A DNA stretch of 64,000 nt from Ophiobolus disseminans (taxonomy: Eukaryota; Ascomycota; Dothideomycetes; Pleosporales; Phaeosphaeriaceae), in assembly GCA_010093685.1 (NCBI GenBank), contig MU006216.1:3032487-3096486 (forward strand). The letters are read 5' to 3'. Of the stretch, positions 1 to 12,108 are shown piece by piece. A program made the translations under genes and the position numbers. Every line of letters begins with the position of its first letter. The first letter of the stretch is position 1. Below the pieces are notes generated by a model. That model was not told the origin of the DNA. It searched no databases and was given only the letters and a program-made list of their open reading frames with translations.

Positions 1-263
1 CCATAGTTAATGCATCTCTCGAGTGAACACAACACAACCTCTATTAGCAAGCCCTTGCACTCAGCTGAGGCTCATGCCACCTCCATGCCTCCTATTACCC
101 CACATTCCCGTGCCCCTGTCCGGTGAGGCTCTCGTCGCACCGCACCACAAAACGTGGTGCGATACCATGCCTTGCTTTTACTCTCGAAAAGCTTTCCTCG
201 GGAACTTGTTGCTTTTCTGCAACACGTTAACGAGCCGGTGAAGGAAGCGCACCCGTTCCGATC

Positions 264-1400
264 TCACCGGTCCCGACGCGCCATCACGTCCTTGACGGCG
301 GCATCTACCTGTGCGAATACACCCGACAGCGAGGCGACCATGCCGTGGTTTGCCTCGCCCTTGATCTGGCGTCCGCGCGAAAAGTCGATGGCCTCACCGT
401 CGAAGTCTGCGATCTTGCCGCCTGCTTCTTGGAACAGGATGTGCCCGCCGGCGTGGTCCCAGATGTACGTGTAGCGCTCCTTTGTCTTGGGGATGCGGAC
501 CATTACGTCTGTAGCGCCGAGTGCGAGGGCGATGTACTTCATCTGCTGGGACCAGACGACTGTGCCTGGCCATGTGGCGCCGAGGGACTCTGCGACAGCT
601 TTGTGCTCGGCTTGGGAGAGGGAAGTTTTTCCGATTGTGGCTTCGACGAAGTTCAAGTCCGTCAGCGGTTTGGCAGGGAGAGTGGTAAGGTCCACGCGAC
701 GAGCTTCTCCCAGGCCATATTCCTGCATCGAACGCACATATGTGCCTTGTTCCTTGACAGCTGAGAGCACGACGCCGTACCCCGTCTCGTCGACTTGGTC
801 CTCGTGGACTCGAGTCTCTCCAAGCGGGCCATGAACATCGAACGCGAGGTTTGGACACCCTACAACACCAACTTGCTGCACGCCGTCAACGAGCAAACAC
901 AGCGCAACAGCATACTGCTGCCCCTGCATAAACGTTGCGGTCCCATCCACAGGATCCATAACCCACACTCTCCCCTGTCCCGTGACCTCGCCCTTGCCCC
1001 CACGATCAATTAAATCGAACATCTCCTCTCTGCTTGCGGGGAAATCATCTGCAGCGTCCCGAGACTGCTGCACGCCACCCTTTGCGTCCCTCTTCGCATC
1101 TCTGGCGCGTAGCACAAGCTGCCAAACACGGTCTGCCAGCGGCTCGTTCTGGCGCAGCGCATCAGCGCTTTCTTCGCCGATGAAGCGGTCCTGAGGGTAC
1201 ACAGCATGCAGCGCAGAGATGAGAAGCGCCTGTGCGGCAAAGTCCGCAATCGTAACGGGCGAGTCGTCGGCTTTGGTTTCGGCGCCAACTTTATTTTTGA
1301 GTGAGCGCAGAACGGATTTGGTGAGAAGGGATGCGGCGTGGACGGCTTGCAGGGCGCAGTCAAGCTCTGACTCGTATTGAGAGGTCGATGGTGTAGACAT
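264..1400 (-). CDS. HAL2: 3'(2'),5'-bisphosphate nucleotidase, HAL2/MET22 type
   Basis: The 378-residue product belongs to the lithium-sensitive, Mg-dependent phosphatases of the inositol monophosphatase superfamily. The family removes the 3' phosphate from PAP and PAPS made during sulfate assimilation, and is a known target of Na+ and Li+. Visible motifs are GEESAD near residues 75-80, the metal-binding DPVDGTATF near 149-157, and WDHAGGHILFQEAGG near 314-328, in the family order. Length is close to the usual 350-400. The frame stays open upstream of the ATG at 1400 only through non-ATG codons, so the MSTPSTSQYE start is preferred. No intron is needed. It is encoded alone, with about 3.2 kb of empty DNA upstream. 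Confidence 0.93.
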   Translation of the reverse strand: MSTPSTSQYESELDCALQAVHAASLLTKSVLRSLKNKVGAETKADDSPVTIADFAAQALLISALHAVYPQDRFIGEESADALRQNEPLADRVWQLVLRARDAKRDAKGGVQQSRDAADDFPASREEMFDLIDRGGKGEVTGQGRVWVMDPVDGTATFMQGQQYAVALCLLVDGVQQVGVVGCPNLAFDVHGPLGETRVHEDQVDETGYGVVLSAVKEQGTYVRSMQEYGLGEARRVDLTTLPAKPLTDLNFVEATIGKTSLSQAEHKAVAESLGATWPGTVVWSQQMKYIALALGATDVMVRIPKTKERYTYIWDHAGGHILFQEAGGKIADFDGEAIDFSRGRQIKGEANHGMVASLSGVFAQVDAAVKDVMARRDR

Positions 1401-4400
1401 ATTATGCGATGGCGCAATGGTGTGCCTGGTCTGGGGTCGATGCAATGGCTTGTTTAGGGTTTGGATATTGGGTTTGATGTGTTAGTTTTAGATGAGGTGA
1501 GGTCTTCGACGGGCGACGGAGTAAGCGAGCTCCACCATTGTGGTAAGGTTGGCGATCATCGTCGCTGCTCTATTCACTGTGTTCAGAGTAACCGCCTTCT
1601 TTCAGACCGCTGTTGTAGTCGTGTGCTGAGAAGTATCAGTCCTGCTTACATGAGACGAAGAATATTGCTCGTTGTGAAGTGAGAAGCTGGCACACGAGTC
1701 ATTCACGCTAAGGTCTGAGGTCATTGCAAAGCCGAAGGAACGATTAACACCATGGCGTTGTTGTTTTTGGCTCTCCACGTTCTGCGCCGCCCCGACTTCA
1801 GCAAGGGATGCCCTTCCAATAAACTTGACGCGCGACATGATCGGCCCTCGCTCCACTGCGCTGTAGCCGCTGGACGGGCCGAGTCGGGAGAAGGACCATC
1901 GGGAGATGGACTTCATGGATCCTCAGGCGAGGCTATTGATTTCCGAGACGAGCTGTGACGCGCACGGTGCATCGTTCACGATAGATTGTTGCTTGGTGAC
2001 ACGACGTCGTTGCGTCTGTGTGTCTGGGATATTGCCTGCAGCTCAACCGCTTGAGCATTGAGCAAGGCCCTTTGTGCGCTCTATGATGCAGCTATCCGAC
2101 GGTCCCCATAGTGTTTGACAATATGGAGGTACATGTGGCTTACTATCAACTGCAAGGCTCGAGCCTGCAAGATGATGCGGTGCGGGAAGCGTAGGTACAT
2201 TACAGTAAATGAGGAGAAGGTCCAGACTGCTGGAGTGACATGGTCGCTTGTTTACCTCGCTGATTTGGCATGCACAGTGTAGGCACGGTAGAGCTACGCT
2301 GGTGATACTGCAGGACAAGGAGATGCGTGAGTTATGCCATTGTAGCCAGACTATTGCATCATTCACAAGATGGCGCATGAATCGCGACGTTTAGGATGTC
2401 GCAATTCCCGTCGTAACAAGACTGGTGCCCGCGATTATTGTGGGGAAATCGGGACCACCAACATCTGTTTATGGGGTTCACCTCGGTTGGTGGCAGTGCG
2501 CGCTACGACTCAGGGCCAGAGAGGGACTGATACTGTATAACCTCGCTAAGCGCGATCAAATCGAGATAAGAGCGAAGACAGTAAGCTGCTTTCCTGTTCC
2601 TGCGCTCTCGATATCACGAAGTCCTTGGATGAAGGCTGGCTAGTGAACCTTGGAAAAAGCAACGTGGGGGTCAGCACAGCCAATCTAGTCTTCAACGCTC
2701 CAACGGACAAATTGGACGTGCCGAGTGCATCTGCAAGTCACTTCCAATGGTGTTTCCGACACGGGCGCCCTGCAGGACCTGAGCGCTGCATGTCGCAAGA
2801 CAAGTGCCTGCTCTGGTAGGAGGCCAGGTAATGAGCATGATCGTTATCTCGCTTCTTGTTGCTATGCATGGACGTACCAGCGTGTTGAGCGAAGCGAATC
2901 TGGTAGTTCATCAAGTCTCAACAACCTATCATGCATCTCAGGAGAGACCCACTCAGCCTGCCAGCGACAGAACAGGAGTTCATACAGCCGAACAAGAAGT
3001 TCTTCGCCCTCGCCGAACTCCCCAAGTGGACGTCAAGCCGCGTGTGGAGGCCCAGGTCGGTCTGCGCCTTACCGATCAGGAGGGCGGCTTGAGGCGCTGA
3101 GCATCAAGCGAAGCTCAGAGGTCCTCCATGCACCTGTCTCGCAAATTTCTCGCGACTGGAACAACGAGTGGGTTGGTCCTCGCGAAACACGATGCAAATT
3201 GTGTTGAGGAATTGTGTTAAGACTCCTATATGGCGGCAGTTGGATTAGGCTTGAAGAGCGGAGATCGTCCATGCAGCGTGAAGGAAATTGACATGCTCGT
3301 CTATCGTCTGCGGAAACCTCTGGGGCAAGCGAATGTCCGAGAGCACTTGAAAGATAACATGGTCCATGTCGCAACCCCCGGTCGCAGAGGCTATTTTCAT
3401 GTTCGCACGGGTCGGCTATGGGTGTCGCATGAGCAGTACGAGCTGCCAACATTCCAAGCTCATAGCTCCCCCCGAGGCTGAACATGTTCCCTCAGCATTC
3501 CGTGTGCGCACATCTGGTGCTTACGAGAGCTGGATGGTGTAAGAGCAGCTGCAGGGGACAATGTCAGACGTGCTTGCCCTGGGGCATCATGCCTTCGCTC
3601 GACATCGTCATAGTAGATAGCGAATCCCCGCGTGCTGCAGCAGTTGGCGGATAGCGGCACTTGGGGAAGAGCATATCGCGCAATGCGCGACTGCGACGAG
3701 CGATGGGCGAACATGGATGCACAACGTCGTCCGGGGTGGCGTGGGGAGAACACTGGCGAACGCCAGCAGGTGACCGATGAAACCGATATCTCTGGCCTCC
3801 CTTTCTGCTCGTGCCTTTCTGGAATAGGCAGACTCGTACCTACATTTGCGCGTCAGTCATATGGCCTGCCCTGCGCCGGATGAGGCAGATGACTGCTAGC
3901 GAGCTTCGTCATCCAGCGGGCTGCTCAAGGTGTCACATAAGTATGCTCGCAACAATGGTCAATTGTGTGCCATGCTGCGCGGCCGGACGTCTGCTCGCTG
4001 CAGCGTTTAAGCAGCAGCCAAACGGGGACGTGAATGAAAATCCCTCTCTCGTTGAGCTGGCAGCACCGCAGTGGCCAAACCCGTGGGTTTCGCAGCGAAT
4101 GGCGTGCCTGCCGCGCTGCACCTGTTCGCTGCAGAAGACGGTCATGGCGCAGAGCGGACTAGGGCGGGTTCAGCGAGAGGGGGGGAGATGCAGACGACGC
4201 TCGCGCAACCAGCGGTTAGCAAAATGATTCCCTTGGCCATGCAGAAGACGTGGTCTCTGCTCGGGCTACCCTGTAGAGCCCGCATCGCTAGCGTGGGGCT
4301 ACCCTGTTGGCTGCCCGCCCGGGGCACCTCAGGCACCGTCCATAAGACTATCCTCATCGCTCCCGTCTCCACACGGTCCTCCGCTCAAGAACAGAAAACC

Positions 4401-4593
4401 CATCTCATGACTCTTACCTGACCTCCATATTTTGTTCACCATCATATCCTCGTCTCTCTTCAGACGATCAGCAACCACCACTCTCACCTTGACCGTCCAC
4501 CTTCACCCCATATCACTCAGCTGCACTGCCTCGTCAGCGTCCCACTACTTCTACCACCGTCTCCCATTCAACATCAACCACTTTATTTCCGCA
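1401..4593. other. Intergenic, 3.2 kb, no supported gene
   Basis: The region lies between the divergently transcribed HAL2-type and ECL1-type genes. Open frames up to about 160 codons exist on both strands but overlap each other, have no recognisable domain and no splice-consistent extension. The last part before 4594 is pyrimidine-rich and probably the 5' leader of the ECL1-type gene. Confidence 0.6.
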
Positions 4594-5064
4594 ATGGCTT
4601 CCTGGAACAACGACTACTGCCTCTCGTGCGACCGCCAGATGTCTGAGCCGTCCGCGTACTGCAGTCAAGCGTGCCGCCTGGCCGACCTGGAGAAGGCTGG
4701 CCGACAACAACAACTTTCCTCGTCCGCTTCTTCGACCTCATCGTCCAACAATGGCTTCTATCTCCCACCCGCTGTCAACTTCTCGGCGTACAAGGCACCC
4801 TCGAGCTCGAAAGGATTTGACATGAACCCCACCAGCCCGTATCACTACTACTCTACCCATAATGGCACCTACTTTGCACCACCTCAAGCAGCAAGGCCAA
4901 CGCCACAGCGAAGCCTCACTCCTTCATCGTCGCGGTCATCACTCGCCTCTGCATCGTCTCAGACCCAATCCGGCGTATCGCAACAAGCTGCGACACAGCT
5001 GAACAACTACGTGCGACAGTTCGACCAAACTCGGGACATGAAGAGGAGGTGCACTCAGTACTAG
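4594..5064 (+). CDS. ECL1-type small zinc-binding protein (life-span/stress regulator family)
   Basis: The 156-residue protein starts with MASWNNDYCLSCDRQ and carries a C9-x2-C12-x10-C23-x3-C27 cluster. This is the hallmark of the fungal ECL1 family, whose fission yeast members extend chronological life span when overexpressed. After the cluster and a short helix (LADLEKA) the protein is Ser/Gln/Pro-rich and probably disordered, ending in a basic MKRRCTQY tail. The ATG at 4594 is chosen because the zinc cluster follows immediately; the frame is open upstream but only with a TTG. Nearly 3.2 kb of empty DNA upstream and 4.1 kb downstream isolate it, which suits a gene with large control regions. 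Family assignment rests on the N-terminal motif only. Confidence 0.8.
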   Translation: MASWNNDYCLSCDRQMSEPSAYCSQACRLADLEKAGRQQQLSSSASSTSSSNNGFYLPPAVNFSAYKAPSSSKGFDMNPTSPYHYYSTHNGTYFAPPQAARPTPQRSLTPSSSRSSLASASSQTQSGVSQQAATQLNNYVRQFDQTRDMKRRCTQY

Positions 5065-8000
5065 ACGTCATCCAGTGATGCTCTGAACATCGCCCTCTCC
5101 CTCCCTACTTCTTTCTTCAGCATTGCAGCACACATTGAACCGAGACCGAGACCGATCCAAGGCCGGACGATCACGATTTCGGCAGGCGTCATCACTTCCT
5201 CATCTATCCATTGCATCTTGCTCGGCGCTTACGACGACCGATGCCCGGCGTGGCTCAGGAGTTCACTATTGCATATCTCGACGACCGCCGGCACGACGCT
5301 TCACACATGTATAATCTCCTTCCTCTACCTCCCAACGTTTGGCGGTGTACGACTAAAAGCATTTGTATTTCTTTACTGTTCGATACCGAGCAGTGCAGGG
5401 GGCTGCACTGAGGGTACCAGATTTGTGTCATGACAAGCATTTGCAGCTAGGTGTTTGGTTCTGGGCACAATGTAGCCTAAGGGCTTTTTCGCGCATGTTT
5501 CACGAGGCCGGCGAGGCTCGTAGGATGGATATCCCTCTCACTCTCACGCAATGGGGCGTCTGCTATTCCTCTCTGTCAGACTCCCTTACGTAGTCGCTGC
5601 TTCGGCACCTCAAATGGAAGGAACGACCATGGGCTGGCTCAGTCCATGGCGATAACACACAACCAATCCTCTCTCCCTGTGCACATTCTTTGACGTTCGC
5701 ATGACAGCCTCGCACAACCGCTTGTCCTACTCGAACATGTCTCACTGTCATTGCAGATCGCACCAAACCCCTCAATTGCTACCGCTACACGTGATGGCTA
5801 ACCGCATGATTGACCTCCCGTACGTCTGTCCCACGATAATGCAGCCACCCACACAGACAAGCCTTCTTGGGACATCCTCGGGCGACACTTTCGAGACAAG
5901 CCCAGGCCCCAGACCTTGAGCGTTTGTGGCGCGCTCGGATGCTCAGATCGACCAAGGCGTAATTCCAGTTTCGTGAGACATGCGACGGCCACACATTTGT
6001 TTTGCGGCACACAGACCAGGAAGATTTTTCACGACGATCCAGAAGCTGGTCAACATGAACTCCAGGATGGAGGGTCGCTAGGAGGCAAACAGCACGATAG
6101 GCAGCACATGCTGATGATCCCAAGGCAAAGATAGCCTGGCCCCAGCACAATGGCACACCCACTGCATCGCTCGCCGGCCCCTGCCTGGAAATACCCCCCG
6201 GGTGGGCAGTTGGCACGCTGCGGTCCCTTGACATCTCTCCACTCTCACCCGCATGCCCTGCGCGTATTGGATGCTCGTATCTGCACGCCCATGGGCCGTC
6301 ACATTGCAACTGGTCAGGTCTCTGCAAGTGGAGCTTTCACGCTTGGCTTCCCCGCATCTCTGGACGGCACGGAACGAATGACATGGATGATAGGTGCAGG
6401 GACCATCCCATCCCCCTTCTTCGCACCTGCACGCAAGCAAGCAAGAAAAGCAATCATCCCACGCTTGGTCTCGTCATGGGGATCATGGTCGTTATGGCGC
6501 AACACAGGCGACATCACTCGTTCTCGTGTCTTTCCATGGTGGCGCATTCCGTGGAGTAAGGCAGCCTCGTGTGAAAATTCTGTCAGCGAGGCCTGTATGC
6601 CTCCAGTTGACCACCTATCCTTTTTCCTCGCCCTGCCAGCTCAGCATCCGTCTCCACTCCGCAAGCGAGCGCGGAAATGACTGCGCAGTGCCCCGAGGTC
6701 AATCCCCGGTGGCATCGGACACGCAGTCACGACACCTAGGGCCCCCCTAACAGTCCGAATCATTATGTCATCGGTTCAGACGGACGACAAGCTTGCTTGA
6801 CTGATCATGCACTCTGACCACGTTGGCGTGATCGGAGGACCTCGTGCGACCCTTAGCTTGTGCGCTTGCAGGCGAGCCTTCGGCGAAGACTTCCGAGATC
6901 TGGCAGGCCACAGGATGGGCGATAACCGTAGCGGTCCGCCTCTGCTCTATTTTTTTTTTGAAGGTTTTAGGGGTTCACCTAGGGCCGATGGTTGCGGCAC
7001 GATCACACCAGTAGCTCAGATCGACACACTGCGACGGTACATGCAGGCACGAAACGCCAGCGCAGTCATCCACGTTGCGAATTTTGTGTCCGCCCACGCA
7101 TCTCAACAGAACTCTGGCCGGCTCGGAAAAGCCACTCAGTCCCCGACGGTTGCCTCTCAGTCCTTCGCACGGCACTTTGCGGCTCTGAGCGGTTCAGGCT
7201 CTGTGAGGCTCTGGGGCTCCAATGACTCGAAAGAACGCTGAGGTGCGTCCGCTATGACTTGCTATCGACCAACGCTGTGACAGACCTGCATGTCGACTTT
7301 TCTTTTCTGCCAGCGCATCAAGGGAAGAATTTGCACCGCAGCATGGCAGTGTGTTTCGGCAACGTCCGTCTGCGATCATCTTCACCCACGACACTGGATC
7401 GAAATGGCAGCACGCCTCGGAACAGTCCACCAATATTTGACTGACTCTTAGGCCGATACCGGTCCCAGCTTCAGTCAGCGAACTGCGATCGGCCTTTTTC
7501 TTTCTCATATCTCGGGAGGAAGCGAGGCTGTGTTACCTCGTGTATATCAGGCACGCAGCCTCGAGAGGTCGCGGAACAGTTGACCGTGACCGAATGGTAG
7601 ACATCAACGTTTGAAACATGTCTTGTCGTCATGTAAGGGACTTCAAACCTTCCATTTCAAATAGGTTGGCTAAACCACAAAGACACCATCACTATTGACG
7701 CCATTGAGAGGGATCGCCTACCGTACCTATCATCGCGCCTCGCTTATCGTCTTTTGATTGCGGTCCTTCGATCATGGCGTAGCCAGCAGCCACACGCAAC
7801 CTATTCGTTGCTTTTTGTCGGCCGCGAGCTCCGACTCCATTCGAGCTTCAGCGTTTGCCCATCCCTTGCACCGACAACGAACGCTAAGTTGGCGCATTAT
7901 CGAGTCCATTGTTTGGGACACGCACGCACGGGGCAGCGACGCCCTCGGTATAGTAAGTATACATCATCACTCACGATAGCGCACACACTCCTGTGTTGCG

Positions 8001-9219
8001 AGTCATACTATCGCTCGAAGTGCAGTTCGTGATACACCATCATCACATGTGTACCTTGTCATAAATCACCGGAGAAATAATGTCGATGTCGCCGGGAGTC
8101 TGGAGCCTCGCTCGCGTGGCTAGATGCAAGCCCGACCCCACGCCCGTGCAGAGTTGATGCGAAGAAAGGAGCTCGATCGTAGGATTCTTGTTGGGCGGCT
8201 CTCGAATCTGCCCCCAAGGTCAACAGCTTGCGATTACAGATATCTGCGCTCAAAGCCGAGGAACAACGGCCGGTGGAGCTTCGCTACGTAGCAGGACTCA
8301 ACAACATCGGGCTTGAGATGTTTCTGACATACTTTTCCCGTTGACCGACAGTTTTTTCCACGTCATACCTTTCACTGTCAAACAGGTTGAATTTCCATGT
8401 CATACCTTGCACTGTCGAACCTTTGTCAAGTGTTCCAAGGTCATTCAATCTCTACTTACTAGCCGGTCCATTTTGTCTTCACATCATGTGGCGAGCACTA
8501 TGCGCTCCGACTCGTATATCAGGAAAAATCGCCTATCCACGTCTGCGCCGCACTGCGTACGTCTACCGGAGAGCTAGCGTATATTTGCACGCGCAACGTG
8601 GAGTGCCACAGCACATGAGCATCGCCATGCTAGGTGCAGAATCGTCTTGAGAAATACAGACAGCTACTAGCCAACGCTCATGATTCTGGCCTCAAACTTC
8701 CAAAACGTCTTCATCGTGAAGTAAAGTATGGCTTACTGATGCGTCTTGAGGCGATGCCCCCATCTCGCTGTGAACGGACCCCTCCTGACGGTTAGTCGAA
8801 ACAAATATGTTCGTCATCGAATACACAACACCAACCAAGCATGTGTCAACTACAAAGGAGCAACATCTCAACCCACCCGAGCTCGTCACCCAAAGCATGC
8901 GCATTACTTCGAAGCTTGGACGTGGAACGTAATATCAAGATCTCTTGCCGATTGCATCTGGTACGCTATGCAAAGCCGTCCTACCAAAAAGAGTGACAGA
9001 AACAGCGCCATAACCCGATTGTCAGATACCTATACCTGACTAAGCCTGAACACCGAAAGTCCGATAGGGAATGTTGAAACTCCAAAAAAACAGAATCCAA
9101 GTTGCCATAGGCACTGGGAAATGAACGCCTACTCCGAGAAGGTTCAAAAACACAGCCAAAGCACCAAAGCTCATCGACGTCTTCAAACCACGGCCCCAGG
9201 ACGTGAGTACACTCATCGA
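5065..9219. other. Intergenic, 4.2 kb, no supported gene
   Basis: No open frame here has a recognisable domain or convincing coding character. The longest candidates (6150-6680 on +, 5785-6327 on -) overlap each other in opposite directions and look like chance. The stretch holds a short T run near 6950 and one CACGTG at 5788-5793. It may hold UTRs or a non-coding transcript that sequence alone does not reveal. Confidence 0.55.
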
Positions 9220-11568
9220 TCACGCAGCTTCCGCCTTCGCCCTAACAGCATCCAACATCTTCCTCCTCTGTTTCTCCGCCCACTCCCTCGACGCGATCCT
9301 ACCCCTTTCCGCCGCCTGCGCCCTCGCTTGCTTAGCCGCATCTTCCTTATCCCTACGCTCCCTTTCCTTGGCTTCATTCTCCATCTTATCGCGGTTGAAC
9401 AGCTCCCTGCCCTTCAGTTTCTGCTGCACGGCGTCGACGGGCGTGACTGTGGACTTTGCAACGAGGAGGCTGTTGCGGTTCGATGCGGTGGTGGAGACGG
9501 ATGTTGAGCGTGAAGCGGAGAGTTGGACGCTGCTGCGTTTGCTGGCGAGGGAGGAGGAGCGGAGGGGTTGCGGTTGCGGGTGGATGTTTTCGGATTTGGG
9601 GGGTGGAGGGGGGACGGAGATGCCTGGTTGTGCTCGAGTTGGGAGGGCGACGGGCTTGCGCATGGACAGTGGTCGGCTTCTTGAGGCTGCGGCTGCTTCT
9701 CTCCTTGAGGCTTCGGCTTCCTCTTCGCGCTTTTGACGTTCTTCTTTTTGCGCTCTGAGCTTGGCTGCGACGGCCTCACCGGACAGCTGGAAGGTTGCTT
9801 TAGTTAGAGGTTTTGTGGATTTCACTGCTGGAGGTGGCATGCTGATCGAGACAGGACGAGCCCTGGGCTGCTCTCCCTGAGTATTTTCAGCTTCTCTCTT
9901 TTGCCGCTCCTCCTTCTGTGCCTTGAGCCTCGCCGCAACTGCCTCGCCTGGGAGCTGGAATGTTGCCTTTGTGAGCGGTTTTGTCGACTTTGTTGACTTT
10001 GAAACCAGAGACATGCTGATCGGCCGTTGCTTCACAGGTACGCCCTCGGCTTCTCGCTCGGCTTCACGTTTCAGACGCTCCTCCTTCTGCACCTTCAGCT
10101 TCGCCGCCACCAGATCGCTCGAGAGCTGGAACGTTGGCTTTGTAGGAGCTCGTCCCTTTGGTGGCGGCGGAGGCGTAGGGAACGAAACACTGACTGGTCG
10201 ACGTTTCAAGGCCAAGTAATCCACCGTGTCTGCTGAACCCTTTCTGAGGTCTTTGGCAGGCGCAGCGCGTACGCTCGATGCACGAGCAAGTGAGGTTGTC
10301 GGCGGCTTGATGCTCTTCGGAGCGGCGCTTGGCGTCTTTGATACCCTAGTGGCTAGAGGTGTCTTCCTTGGTGTTTTTGAACGCGCAGCTGGAGTGACTG
10401 CGCCTTTCGGAAAGGCCTTCTTGCGCGGTGACTTATCATCGTTCGATTGGTCGAAATGCGAAACAGCTTTTCCAACGTTCTCCAGGGCCTCCTCAAGCGC
10501 ATCAAGAGCCTCGATTGACTCCTCGATGCGCATTGGCGATTTCGATGGGCTTCGAGACGCTCGTCTGCTTGGTGTCCGGCTCATGACGGGTGTTCTTGAT
10601 GCTTCTGACGGCCGCTCGGCTGCCAGTGTCTTAGGTTCTGGCTCTGATGTAATCTCGACTGAAGGCGCAATTGCATCGACCTCGACATCCAAAGACTCGA
10701 GGGGTTGAACTGCCTCCGGCTCTTGTGCGACCGCCTCCTGCTGCATCTCCTCAACCTCAAACGCCGATTCTACTTGCGGCTCAGCAGATGATTCTTCCTG
10801 CGCAATTGCGTCCGTCTCTTCGGTCGTTTGCACGAATTCTGGAGCATCGGATTGTATTGGACCTTCGAGCTCCTGTGCCGTGGACTCTTCCTGTGGCGCC
10901 ACCTCGGGCTCTGAGACCACGTCTACTGGCACCTCCTCAGTCTCCTCCTGCTCCGCGCCCGCAGTTGTGTCCTCCAGGGCCTGGTCTGTGGGTGCTTCTA
11001 CTTGTGGCTGCTCAATTGGGGATTGTGCCAAACGCTCAGTGACATTTTCGGGCTCATCTAGCTGAGGCGGTGTTTGCACGGTTTGCGATTGTTTGAGTTC
11101 CTCCTCCTGCTTCGCCAATTGACGTCGCGTGAGCCGGACTGCCTTTGGCTGTGGGATTGCGGGGGGCTCTTCTCTTGCTGGTACTTCCACTGTAACTGGT
11201 GCCACATTAGCTGTGTATTGGCAAAGTCACGGCGAGGACTCACTGTCTATAGTGGTCGTCACAGGGTCCGCTTCAACTCTGTCCTCTACAGGGTTCGTAG
11301 CTTCTGTCTCATCCTCTGGGACCGCCTGCGCCTGCTCCTCCTCCTCTACGACCTTAGCTTTCTTGCCCTTCCCGCCCTTCTTTGCACCCTTTCTACTTTT
11401 GCTCCGTGCGGGCGTCTTTTTGGGGGCTTCCTCTTCAGGTGCAACAAGCTCGGGCGATGCGTTGGGGGATATCTCGTTCAAAGGGGTGCGATCCTTGACA
11501 TTGGGCGCGTCCGTGGTCGGCTCGTCGACGTCCTGCTGGGCGCGCTGCGCTGCGCGAGTGAGGCGCAT
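9220..11568 (-). CDS. Uncharacterised repeat and coiled-coil protein, 766 aa, two exons
   Basis: Exon 1 is 11244-11568 and exon 2 is 9220-11195; the 48-nt intron (11196-11243) starts GTGAGT, holds GCTAATG as branch site and ends CACCAG, and the frame joins exactly. I do not recognise the family. The N-terminal third is Lys-rich then very acidic (Glu/Gln/Val/Pro). The middle has Ser/Arg-rich TPSRRASRSPSK-like stretches. Residues about 350-540 hold three copies of a unit of roughly 57 residues with the core KATFQL(S/P)GEAVAAKL followed by QKEERQKREAE, each preceded by RP(I/V)S(M/V)S and a KSTKPLT-like linker. The C-terminal 60 residues are a charged helix (KERERRDKEDAAKQARAQ). A cytoskeletal or scaffold role is only a guess. 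It is transcribed away from the aminotransferase gene. Confidence 0.8.
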
Positions 11569-12108
11569 AGTGGCTTTTGGAACTACTGACTCAAAGTTCG
11601 ACTACGTATATATGTCCAGGTATCAATGCGATCATCCAAACATACGGTAGCGAGCTGGCGTGGATGGAGTTGCTGGTGTTGATGCGGCAGTTCCCAGAGT
11701 GGATCATAACAAACACCCCGGTCAGGTATAGTTCGCGTGGGTTAGCGTCTGGTCCATGCGGAGCCGTTTGGGAACGCTTCGACCACGTGACGGCAACTTT
11801 CACGCGGGCCCGCTGCCGGAGGCGCTCCGCAAGTCTATGCTGCCGGCTCCGCATCCGTGGGGAGAGACGTTTGGCTAACCGTCTGGAAAATTTGATGGAA
11901 GGCTGCGAAACCGCGCACAGAATATAAGCCCCTGGAAGATTTCCGAAGCACTGAATCATTGACCCAATCAAACTTTTACAAATTTCTTTTGCTCGCGTTC
12001 ACAGGCCCATCCCATTTTCATTGACTGCCATTGTCAGCACAATCGTGCCGGCACGCGATCCGTTCACTTTCACCCAAGTCGCGTCTCTTGCACGTCTCCG
12101 AGTACCGG
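11569..12108. promoter_or_regulatory. Divergent promoter between repeat protein and aminotransferase genes
   Basis: This 540-bp stretch separates two genes read in opposite directions and must hold the control sites of both. It contains a CACGTGAC motif at 11784-11791, the core bound by Cbf1-like bHLH factors in yeasts. Binding in this species is not shown. Confidence 0.5.

Noticed and set aside
2725..3207. 160-codon plus-strand frame
   Set aside because: Ser/Arg-rich without a domain and overlapping opposite frames.
5785..6327. 180-codon frame on the minus strand
   Set aside because: Same reasons; the protein has no recognisable segment.
6150..6680. 176-codon ATG frame on the plus strand
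   Set aside because: No domain, no splice extension, overlapped by a similar long frame on the other strand; probably chance in moderately GC-rich DNA.
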